Origin: an uncultured Akkermansia sp.
GTDB lineage: Bacteria; Verrucomicrobiota; Verrucomicrobiia; Verrucomicrobiales; Akkermansiaceae
Direction: 5' to 3'
Length of the DNA: 8,392 nucleotides
NCBI GenBank assembly: GCA_900766865.1
Contig: CAAFXA010000118.1
Span: forward strand, 1-8,392
A program made the position numbers and the translations under genes. Within the stretch, counting starts at the first letter, position 1. Each line of letters opens with the position of its first letter. Positions 1 to 5,845 of the stretch are shown here, piece after piece. The notes under the pieces were generated by a model that saw only the letters and a list, made by a program, of their open reading frames with translations, was not told the origin of the DNA and did not search any database.

Positions 1-73
1 AGAGGAAGCCGCCGTCGGCGTCCGGGTCGCACATGTAATTCTGCTCGATTTCCTGAAGATTGTCACTAGCCAT
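1..73 (-). CDS. N-terminus of an unrecognised protein, cut by the window edge
   Basis: Reading leftwards from an ATG at 73-71, 24 codons stay open to the window edge. The protein begins MASDNLQEIEQNY and continues to a Cys-Asp-Pro-Asp stretch and a Gly-Gly-Phe-Leu. The start is acidic and hydrophilic, with no signal peptide or membrane segment, so a cytoplasmic protein is likely. No Shine-Dalgarno sequence precedes the ATG, as for the other genes here. It would be divergent from bamA and share the 74-278 intergenic region. I do not recognise the family from so short a fragment. The reading frame could also be chance; the evidence is the open frame, a sensible start and the otherwise unexplained edge. 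Confidence 0.45.
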   Translation of the reverse strand, partial: MASDNLQEIEQNYMCDPDADGGFL

Positions 74-278
74 AACGTACGTGGCAGGGGTGGTTCTGAG
101 CTGCCCTGCTGGCATCAGCATACCCTATTTCGGGCTGTCTAGCAAGCCAAATTTGTGTGTTGAGCCAACATTTGCAGGTTTTCTGCGGGATATGTATTTG
201 CATTACCGGATAAATGTCGGGTGAAATGCCCTAATAAATGCTTGACTCCGGGTGGGGTGTCGGGTAAATTATTCGGGT
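74..278. promoter_or_regulatory. Divergent intergenic region upstream of bamA with repeated TGTCGGGT motif
   Basis: This 205-base region separates the divergent partial gene from bamA. The motif TGTCGGGTGAAAT (215-227) recurs as TGTCGGGTAAATT (258-270), 43 bases or about four helical turns apart, and a shorter TTCGGGTATGAAT lies at 272-284 across the start codon. There is also a small inverted repeat, TGTTG-AGC-CAACA (158-170), and an 8-base palindrome CAAATTTG (148-155). The repeats could be operator sites, or simply reflect repeated composition. No convincing promoter for the minus-strand gene was found; a weak TTGGCT-17-TAGGGT pair lies around 121-150 on the minus strand. Confidence 0.4.
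242..270 (+). promoter_or_regulatory. Candidate sigma70 promoter of bamA, predicted near-leaderless
   Basis: A TTGACT -35 box (242-247, 5 of 6 matches) is followed by a 17-base spacer and a weaker TAAATT -10 box (265-270, 4 of 6). Standard spacing places +1 near 277, so the leader before the ATG at 279 would be 0-3 bases. The weak -10 box keeps confidence moderate. If the promoter is real, it excludes the in-frame GTG at 252, which falls inside the spacer. Confidence 0.45.
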
Positions 279-2921
279 ATGAATGCACGCTCTCTTAGTT
301 GGACCGCTACGCTGATGGCGCTGGCGATGTCTGTGACGTTGCCCGCGCAGGCTCAGGAATCTACGGGTGACCCCTTCCTGGATGCCATGCTGAACGACCA
401 GAAGGCCGCCGAGGAAGCTGCGGCGCAGAAGGCTGCCCAGGAATCGGCCATGAGAGGCCAGGCGGCAGAAGCTGCTGAGGCTGCCGAGGGTGCAGCACCT
501 GCGATGCAGCCGCGATTGACGAATCCTGCGGATGAGCTGACGGGAGTGGGCATTGATGAAATGGAGAAGGAGCTTGGTGCTGCCACAGGTGTGCTTGTGA
601 ACGAACAGGTGTATGAGGGCAAGAGCGTGAAGGCTGTGAGCGTGCGCTATATTTCCGGCAAGCGCGTGGTGCCCGATAACCGCCTGCTGGATGTTGTACA
701 GACCAAGGCCGGCTCCAAGTACAGCTCTTCCCGCGTGAATGAAGACCTGGAGCGTCTGATTCAGCGTGGCCTGGTGGATGGCGATGCCCGTGTGGCCGTG
801 GAGCCGACGAGCGGTGGCGTGCGAGTGGTTTTCGAGGTGCGTCCTGCCAAGGTGATGGCCGGTGTGGGCTTTACCGGCAATAAGCGTTTTTCTGACGAGG
901 ACTTGCGCGAGATTCTGCAGGAGCATTCCGAGGGTGGCATGCTGAAGACGTACGATGCCCCGGCAATCCTGCGCTCCGGTACTGCGTTTAACGACAAGAG
1001 CCTTGCTGCAGCCCGTTCTGCCATCATTAAGGCATATTATGAGGCGGGTTATCCGGACACGAAGGTGACCTGGCGCCATACCGGTACAGCCCGTGAGGGG
1101 TTCAGCGATGTGGTGTTTGACATCACGGAAGGCCGCGAGGTGCGCATGCAGAACATTGAGTTTGTCGGCAACACTGCCTTTGATGATGAGCAGCTGCGCC
1201 AGCACATGGTAACGAAGGAGCGTGGGCTTTTTACTTGGTTCACCAAGTCCGGTCGTGTTGACCGTGAGCAGGTGGAGGACGATCTGGCCAAGATTGTGCG
1301 CCTGTATCGCAACTATGGTTACCTGCGAGCCAAGGTGGCCAAGGTGGAGTATTTTGATGGTGGCAAGGCCGATGGCCCGCAGAAGCTTACCATGCGCGTC
1401 ACGATGGAGGAAGGCCCCGTGTACAAGGTGCGCAACATCGGTTTCTCCGGCAACAAGGTATATACGGCAGACCAGCTGATGCCGGGTATGAGCATGATTG
1501 GCGGTGATATCTACTCCCTGCAGAAGGTGGCAGATGATTCCACCATGATTCGCCGTTACTATGGCGCCAAAGGCTATGCCGATGCTGAGGTGCGTCCGGA
1601 TATCAACGAGGTGGGTGTGGACGAGAAGGGCCGCCGCCTGGTAGACATCAACTACGAAGTGACTGAGGGTGGTCGCTATGCCGTGGGGCGCATCAATGTG
1701 CTGGGTAACACCAAGACCCGTCAGCACGTCATCCTGCGCGAACTCCCGCTTAAGCCCGGTGAGCCCCTTAATTCCGTGGACCTGGAAACTGCTCGCAAGC
1801 GCCTGGCCAACCTCAACTACTTCACAGGTGTGGAGGTGTCTCAGACGGCTTCTGCCAATCCCGGTTATCGCGATATCAATGTGAACGTGCAGGAGAAGCG
1901 TACCGGTAGCTTCAGTGTGGGTGTGGCATTCTCCTCTGTGGAGAATGTGTACCTGTATGCCACGGTGACGCAGTCCAACTTCGATATCCGCGGTTTGACG
2001 AATGGCACCTTTGTGGGTGGTGGCCAGCGCCTTTCCATTTCCGGCCGACTGGGTACGGATACGCAGAGCGCCTCTGTCTATCTGCTCGAGCCCTGGTTCC
2101 TGGACCGCAAGCTTTCCCTGGGTAACGAGTTGTACTACTCCGACTCCAGCTACATGAGCGATTACTACACGCAGGAGAATATTGGCTATGCTCTCACTCT
2201 GCGTAAGGCTATCAACGACCTCAACAGCGTGAAGCTGGAGTACCGCATTGAGCAGTACAAGATTAACCCCGAGTATGGTGCTCCCGAGTTCTTCCGCGAT
2301 GCCGAGGGTACCTACACCCGCAGCAATGTGCGCCTGGCATACGAGTACGATTCTCGTGACTCCCAGGTTACCCCGCGTAAGGGTGGCCACCTGGAGGTAT
2401 ATGGTTCCTGGTCCGGCCCGGGCAGCACGGTGGAAACGCTCAGCGGTGGTCTTGCCGGTTCCTGGTACTACAACTCCATCTGGGATTCTATCTTCAGCAT
2501 CAACTTCGGCGTGGAGACCATCGATTCCCTGGATAGCGACAAGGAAGTACCCATCTTCGAGCGCTGCTATCTGGGTGGCCCGAACAACCTGCGAGGCTTC
2601 CGCTTCCGCGATGTGGGTATGGTGGACGAGAAGCTGGCCGGGGATGAGACGATGGGTGGTAACACCTCTGCCTTCGCTCAGTTCGAGGTAACGGTGCCGC
2701 TGGTGGATTCCATGCGCTTTGCCATGTTCGCCGACGTTGGTTTCGTGAACCCCGATACCTGCGACTTCTCCACCTCCAACTTCTCGGCCGACGTTGGTGT
2801 GGGTCTGCGCCTGAACCTGCCCATGGGCCCGATTGCTGTGGACTACGCCATTCCGGTGAAGACCGGTGAGGCTATCGATCGCAGTGGTCAGTTCCAGTTC
2901 TACGTGGACTACAAGTACTAA
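279..2921 (+). CDS. bamA: Outer membrane beta-barrel assembly protein BamA (Omp85 family)
   Basis: This 880-residue protein is the core of the BAM complex, which folds and inserts beta-barrel proteins into the outer membrane. Residues 1-25 are a signal peptide with an Ala-Gln-Ala cleavage site. An Ala/Glu-rich low-complexity stretch (about 40-75, within an extension to about 113) precedes five POTRA domains at roughly 116-189, 190-285, 286-379, 380-464 and 465-541. Each has the usual alpha/beta pattern, with GN motifs such as FTGNKRF and FVGNTAF at the starts of repeats 2 and 3. The barrel fills 542-880 and carries the Omp85 loop-6 motif LRGF (771-774) after LGGPNN. The last strand ends in FQFYVDYKY, with a terminal Tyr rather than the usual Phe or Trp. 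Only two cysteines exist (763, 828), both in the barrel. The ATG at 279 is chosen over an in-frame GTG at 252 because it begins the signal peptide directly. No skp or lpxD follows, and a terminator ends the unit. The 880 codons include no TTA, CTA or TCA, suggesting strong codon selection. Confidence 0.97.
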   Translation: MNARSLSWTATLMALAMSVTLPAQAQESTGDPFLDAMLNDQKAAEEAAAQKAAQESAMRGQAAEAAEAAEGAAPAMQPRLTNPADELTGVGIDEMEKELGAATGVLVNEQVYEGKSVKAVSVRYISGKRVVPDNRLLDVVQTKAGSKYSSSRVNEDLERLIQRGLVDGDARVAVEPTSGGVRVVFEVRPAKVMAGVGFTGNKRFSDEDLREILQEHSEGGMLKTYDAPAILRSGTAFNDKSLAAARSAIIKAYYEAGYPDTKVTWRHTGTAREGFSDVVFDITEGREVRMQNIEFVGNTAFDDEQLRQHMVTKERGLFTWFTKSGRVDREQVEDDLAKIVRLYRNYGYLRAKVAKVEYFDGGKADGPQKLTMRVTMEEGPVYKVRNIGFSGNKVYTADQLMPGMSMIGGDIYSLQKVADDSTMIRRYYGAKGYADAEVRPDINEVGVDEKGRRLVDINYEVTEGGRYAVGRINVLGNTKTRQHVILRELPLKPGEPLNSVDLETARKRLANLNYFTGVEVSQTASANPGYRDINVNVQEKRTGSFSVGVAFSSVENVYLYATVTQSNFDIRGLTNGTFVGGGQRLSISGRLGTDTQSASVYLLEPWFLDRKLSLGNELYYSDSSYMSDYYTQENIGYALTLRKAINDLNSVKLEYRIEQYKINPEYGAPEFFRDAEGTYTRSNVRLAYEYDSRDSQVTPRKGGHLEVYGSWSGPGSTVETLSGGLAGSWYYNSIWDSIFSINFGVETIDSLDSDKEVPIFERCYLGGPNNLRGFRFRDVGMVDEKLAGDETMGGNTSAFAQFEVTVPLVDSMRFAMFADVGFVNPDTCDFSTSNFSADVGVGLRLNLPMGPIAVDYAIPVKTGEAIDRSGQFQFYVDYKY

Positions 2922-2934
2922 AAATCTATTCAGC

Positions 2935-2969
2935 AATCCCCGGCAGCTTGTGTTGCCGGGGATTTTTTT
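2935..2969 (+). terminator. Intrinsic terminator of bamA
   Basis: An 11-bp perfect stem pairs 2935-2945 with 2954-2964 around an 8-base loop. Its core is CCCCGGCA/TGCCGGGG. A run of seven T (2963-2969) follows directly, and the stem starts 13 bases after the bamA stop. The next gene starts only 5 bases after the T run, so the hairpin also sits where that gene's leader would be. Confidence 0.93.
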
Positions 2970-2974
2970 ATTCG

Positions 2975-3472
2975 ATGAAGAGAGGCCGCATCATTTTGCT
3001 TATCCTGTTGCTGTTGGTGGTATTGCACCTGGTACAGGTGCTGCGCGGGGAGCTTTTGTTGCGCGACGTGGCGGAAACTCCCGTGGACACGTTGCTGCAT
3101 GGAAGAACGCAGGAAGGGCATCCTGTGGGGGGTGTCCGTCGCGCCGATGGAACTTTGCGCATGGCCTGCGTAGGGTATTCGTACGATGTGCTGCCTTTTG
3201 GTATCGCCACGCGCAATGGCCTGACGGTGGCTCTGCCGGATGGTTCCCGCCACTGCTATACTCGCCTCTGGTGGGCAGATGTTGAGAATCGTTTTGGCTG
3301 GTTGGGAATGTCCGGTCTGGAGAAGTGTGTGTCTCTGATTTTTTGTTGTGCCGATGGTGCTTCGGAGGTGGCTGTCAATGGCCATTTATTCCGTATCGCG
3401 CCTCCGCTTCCGGCTCCCCGGTATACCGAACAGGAAGTTTTGCATAAACTTCAGGATTATTTTCGCAACTGA
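2975..3472 (+). CDS. Small membrane-anchored protein of unknown function
   Basis: The 165-residue product starts MKRGR and has one strongly hydrophobic Leu/Val-rich helix at about 6-23, with the Lys/Arg residues on the cytoplasmic side. It is therefore probably a single-pass inner-membrane protein with its C-terminal domain in the periplasm, although an uncleaved signal peptide cannot be excluded. That domain (about 30-165) contains five cysteines (65, 94, 118, 124, 125), a Trp-Trp pair (99-100), a Pro-rich stretch (143-148) and a short helical tail. I recognise no family. The ATG at 2975 is chosen because it gives the anchor directly; an upstream TTG at 2948 lies inside the bamA terminator hairpin. 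No ribosome binding site is visible. The lipoprotein gene starts 9 bases after this stop, suggesting co-transcription. It uses codons absent from bamA, such as TTA, so expression may be lower. Confidence 0.75.
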   Translation: MKRGRIILLILLLLVVLHLVQVLRGELLLRDVAETPVDTLLHGRTQEGHPVGGVRRADGTLRMACVGYSYDVLPFGIATRNGLTVALPDGSRHCYTRLWWADVENRFGWLGMSGLEKCVSLIFCCADGASEVAVNGHLFRIAPPLPAPRYTEQEVLHKLQDYFRN

Positions 3473-3481
3473 GTTCATAAG

Positions 3482-4066
3482 ATGAATGCTAAAAGCAAGA
3501 TAGTTATCGCCCTGTTTTCTGCTTTTCTGTTGAGCAGTTGCGTGTCCTCCGTGTCAGATTATTGTTTTTACAAGGCCTGGGTATCGGATGAAGGTGTGTG
3601 GTTTGAGCAGGAACCCCGCGAGATGTACAAGGTGGGGGATACTTATTACGCCAGGGCAAAGCGTGGGCGTGTGCGAGGAGCCCAGCGGGGGTGGCCATCG
3701 CGCGCGCTTGTGTTTGAAGGCTCGCTGCGGCGCTTTGAGTGGCTACCGGATGGCGCGGAGGCAGAGGATGTGTACGTGACGATGAATCCGCAGTACAGCT
3801 ATACACCCATGCTGGCGATGAACGGCCATTGCACCACTCTGCTGCCGAGCAGGGCCGAGCGAGTTGCCATCCCGGATGATGCGGATATGGGGTGTTTCCA
3901 CGAGGGGCATAATATGGGGGCGAGGTATAAGGACTGGCACCAATGCTACCTGTATCCGACGGGAGCTTTGCTGTATTGCACGGTGGATATTCCCTGCAGC
4001 ATCATCGGTTCGACCGGCATTTTCATGTACATGCTTCTGCAGGAGTATGGCTCGTTCCGATTGTAG
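3482..4066 (+). CDS. Cys-rich outer-envelope lipoprotein of unknown function
   Basis: The 194-residue precursor has a basic N-terminus, a hydrophobic segment and a clean lipobox LSSC ending at Cys20, so it should be lipidated and anchored in the envelope. Residue +2 is Val, which under the E. coli Lol rule favours the outer membrane; whether that rule applies here is unknown. The mature part contains six further cysteines (28, 117, 138, 155, 166, 172), an even number consistent with periplasmic disulfides, and many aromatic residues. The C-terminal stretch VDIPCSIIGSTG (168-179) faintly recalls the Asp-x-Pro-x-Ser ending of small enterobacterial lipoproteins such as YceK, but this is too weak to name it. 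It follows the membrane-anchored gene by 9 bases and probably shares its transcript. It converges with the sulfatase gene across 44 bases, where I see no intrinsic terminator. Confidence 0.8.
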   Translation: MNAKSKIVIALFSAFLLSSCVSSVSDYCFYKAWVSDEGVWFEQEPREMYKVGDTYYARAKRGRVRGAQRGWPSRALVFEGSLRRFEWLPDGAEAEDVYVTMNPQYSYTPMLAMNGHCTTLLPSRAERVAIPDDADMGCFHEGHNMGARYKDWHQCYLYPTGALLYCTVDIPCSIIGSTGIFMYMLLQEYGSFRL

Positions 4067-4081
4067 CTCGCTGCGGCGCTT
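4066..4081 (+). repeat. Second copy of an exact 16-base direct repeat
   Basis: The sequence GCTCGCTGCGGCGCTT occurs at 3720-3735 inside the lipoprotein gene (residues 80-85) and again here, beginning on the last base of that gene's stop codon. The copies are 346 bases apart. Downstream of both, the DNA remains vaguely similar (TGG, CCGG and GAG blocks). This may be a decayed short duplication or a coincidence. Confidence 0.5.
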
Positions 4082-4110
4082 AGCTCAATGGTTCCGGGGG
4101 GCTGAGAAGG

Positions 4111-5616
4111 CTATCGGCTGTTTTTTCTGAGCTGATTGAGCTGCCTGCGCATTTTCTGGGTGAGTTCCGGGTGTTGTGCAGCAATGTTGTTCTTTTCCTG
4201 CAGGTCGTCTGACAGGTCATAGAGGTGCTCAGTCTTGCCTTGCTGATAGTACTTGTATTTGCCACATCGCAGGGCGAGAATGCCGCCGTTGTTGCTCTCG
4301 ACAATATGAGGGGCTCCAGTGGTGTCCTGCCCCAGCAGGGCGGGGAGCTGGTTGCGACTGTCGGGCATTGCGCCGGCGGGGACATCAACCCCGGCCAGTT
4401 CTGCGAGGGTGCGGGCGATATCCACCTGGCTCACCAGCGCAGCGCTGTCGCCCCGGGTGGTATGTCCGGGCCAGGAGACGATGAAGGGGACGCGCGTGCT
4501 GCCCTCCATGATGCCGTATTTGCCGCCGGCCAGCTTGCCATCGCGCCATTTACCGGCACTCATGGGTGCCACGGGGTTATGGCCCTTGCAGTCGCGAATG
4601 GAGCCATCGAAGTAGCCATCGTTGATGACTGGGCCGTTATCGCTGCTGAAGATGAAGAGGCAATCGCTGTAGCCGTGCTGTGTAAGGGCGGCGCGCAGGC
4701 GGCCCAGGCAGTCATCCATCTGGATGGTCACATCGCCTCGGATACCCATGCCGCTCTTGCCGATGAAGCGTTTGTGAGGGTCGCGGGGGACGTGGATGTC
4801 GTTGGTGGCAAAATACATGAAGATGGGTTTGTTCATCCGCTCGCTTTCGGCAATGAAGCTGATGGCTTCGTTTGTCAGGCGGTCGGCCATGTCCTGGTCT
4901 TTCCACAGGGCTGCTTTGCCTCCTTTCATGTAGCCAATGCGGGGAATGCCATCGACGACAGCACAGTTGTGCTGCGGGCCGTTGCTGCGTGCATGCGGCT
5001 TGAGGAGGTGCGGATGTGTGCTGCCCAGCGGCTCGCCTTCAAAAGGAGCCTTGTAGCTCACATAGATGGGGTCGGCGGGGTCGAGGCCTACAACATCACC
5101 ATTCTGCAGGTAGACGCAGGGCACGCGGTCGCCGGTGGCCGCCAGAATGAATGAGTGGTCGAAGCCTACCTCATTGGGGCCGGGGGAGATGGTGCTGTTC
5201 CAGTCTGTGGGGGCCTGACCACGGCCGAGACCGAGGTGCCACTTGCCGATGGCTGCGGTTCGGTAACCCGCCTTTTGCATGAGGGATGGCAGGGTTGCTC
5301 GCTCTGTCTTGGTGGGCAGGATGAGCTTGGCATCTCCGGGTAGAATGCCGGTGCCGGAGCGACGCCACGCGTACTCACCCGTCAGCAGTGAATAGCGCGA
5401 GGGCGTGCAGACTGAGTGCGTGCTGTGGGCATCTGTGAATCGCAGCCCTTCGGCGGCCAGTTTGTCCAGATTGGGGCAGGGAACTTTATTGCAGCCATAG
5501 GTGGAGGTGTCGTTGTACCCCAGATCATCCGTATAGAAGAGGACAATTGCACGCGGCTTTTCTGCCGATATGAGGGGGAGTGCCAGAGCAAACAGGCATA
5601 ACAAGTGTTTCAGCAT
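4111..5616 (-). CDS. Exported S1-family (formylglycine-dependent) sulfatase
   Basis: The 501-residue enzyme should hydrolyse sulfate esters, probably on glycans, after export. Residues 1-18 are a signal peptide ending Ile-Ser-Ala. Sulfatase signature 1, CTPSR, lies at 70-74 followed by YSLLTG; Cys70 would be converted to formylglycine, so this is a Cys-type enzyme. Signature 2, ending GKWHLG, gives Lys125 and His127. Predicted calcium ligands are Asp30-Asp31 near the N-terminus and Asp326-Asn327 in SSDNGP. His275, and Lys366 before MEGSTRVP, match conserved active-site positions. Length is normal for the family. The exact sulfated substrate cannot be read from the sequence. No formylglycine-generating enzyme or anSME is nearby, so maturation must be encoded elsewhere. 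It appears monocistronic, with its own promoter and a terminator upstream that ends the neighbouring operon. The start is secure: an in-frame TGA lies two codons upstream and no other Met exists before residue 113. Confidence 0.95.
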   Translation of the reverse strand: MLKHLLCLFALALPLISAEKPRAIVLFYTDDLGYNDTSTYGCNKVPCPNLDKLAAEGLRFTDAHSTHSVCTPSRYSLLTGEYAWRRSGTGILPGDAKLILPTKTERATLPSLMQKAGYRTAAIGKWHLGLGRGQAPTDWNSTISPGPNEVGFDHSFILAATGDRVPCVYLQNGDVVGLDPADPIYVSYKAPFEGEPLGSTHPHLLKPHARSNGPQHNCAVVDGIPRIGYMKGGKAALWKDQDMADRLTNEAISFIAESERMNKPIFMYFATNDIHVPRDPHKRFIGKSGMGIRGDVTIQMDDCLGRLRAALTQHGYSDCLFIFSSDNGPVINDGYFDGSIRDCKGHNPVAPMSAGKWRDGKLAGGKYGIMEGSTRVPFIVSWPGHTTRGDSAALVSQVDIARTLAELAGVDVPAGAMPDSRNQLPALLGQDTTGAPHIVESNNGGILALRCGKYKYYQQGKTEHLYDLSDDLQEKNNIAAQHPELTQKMRRQLNQLRKNSR

Positions 5617-5622
5617 GTGTCA

Positions 5623-5650
5623 AGTATATCATACAGAAACAGTATGTCAA
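5623..5650 (-). promoter_or_regulatory. Sigma70-type promoter of the sulfatase gene, predicted leaderless
   Basis: On the minus strand a perfect TTGACA -35 box (5650-5645) is followed by a 16-base spacer and a TATACT -10 box (5628-5623, 5 of 6 matches). After six more bases (TGACAC) comes the A of the ATG at 5616, exactly the usual +1. A CATAC/GTATG inverted repeat (5630-5634 and 5642-5646) spans the spacer, and CTTGACA is repeated at 5651-5645 and 5624-5618. Either could be an operator. Confidence 0.85.
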
Positions 5651-5665
5651 GGTTATCCAGAAAGA

Positions 5666-5700
5666 CGAAGGGCGAATTTCCGATGGAAATTCGCCCTTCG
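5666..5700 (-). terminator. Hairpin terminator of the NSS transporter operon
   Basis: A perfect 16-bp inverted repeat (5666-5681 with 5685-5700) closes on a 3-base loop, GAT. On the minus strand it is followed by TCTTTC, a modest T-rich tail; on the plus strand no T run follows. It lies 22 bases past the small-subunit stop and 15 bases before the sulfatase -35 box, so it insulates the sulfatase from transport-operon readthrough. Confidence 0.8.
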
Positions 5701-5722
5701 GGATAGACAGATAATCTCTGGT

Positions 5723-5830
5723 TTAATCTTCCTGCTTATCGCTCTTGATGAGCTTGGCGCAGCAGACGATGAAGAGTCCCCATACGATACCGCAGGAGAG
5801 CACCATAGTGATGATACCGGCTAAAGTCAT
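5723..5830 (-). CDS. metS: MetS-type small subunit of an NSS amino-acid transporter
   Basis: This 35-residue protein starts MTLAGIITMVLSCG and has one hydrophobic helix at about 4-25 with a central Val-Trp-Gly (16-18). It ends in a charged tail, KLIKSDKQED. Length, single helix, the Trp-Gly in mid-membrane and the charged tail fit the MetS family of methionine/alanine importer small subunits. In Corynebacterium, MetS is needed together with the large NSS subunit MetP for transport. The context supports this: it lies 15 bases downstream of an NSS symporter gene on the same strand and just before the operon terminator. No Shine-Dalgarno sequence precedes the ATG. Its role in membrane insertion, stability or gating of the partner is not known from this sequence. 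The symbol follows the family, and the substrate may not be methionine. Confidence 0.88.
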   Translation of the reverse strand: MTLAGIITMVLSCGIVWGLFIVCCAKLIKSDKQED

Positions 5831-5845
5831 AGTTGCTATTGTTGG

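Noticed and set aside
252..278. Upstream GTG start for bamA adding nine residues
   Set aside because: It would put a polar stretch with Cys before the signal peptide and lies inside the predicted promoter spacer. The ATG at 279 begins a standard signal peptide.
231..2936. A 901-codon open frame on the minus strand across all of bamA
   Set aside because: It is in exact codon register with bamA, so it reflects missing TTA, CTA and TCA codons. Its His/Leu/Gly-rich translation resembles no protein, whereas bamA has clear domains.
2948..2974. Upstream TTG start for the membrane-anchored protein
   Set aside because: It lies inside the loop of the bamA terminator, and the ATG at 2975 gives a normal basic N-terminus before the hydrophobic helix.
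4067..4110. Possible bidirectional terminator between the convergent lipoprotein and sulfatase genes
   Set aside because: Only short imperfect pairings (such as AGCTCA with TGAGCT) were found, and the T run at 4121-4126 has no GC-rich stem next to it.
4079..4140. tRNA-like D-arm sequence TTAGCTCAATGGTT
   Set aside because: No pairing partner for the D stem, no T-arm GGTTCGA and no acceptor stem or CCA could be found, so it is a chance resemblance.
4225..5154. A 309-codon plus-strand open frame opposite the sulfatase gene
   Set aside because: It is in register with the sulfatase, whose catalytic signatures are intact on the minus strand.
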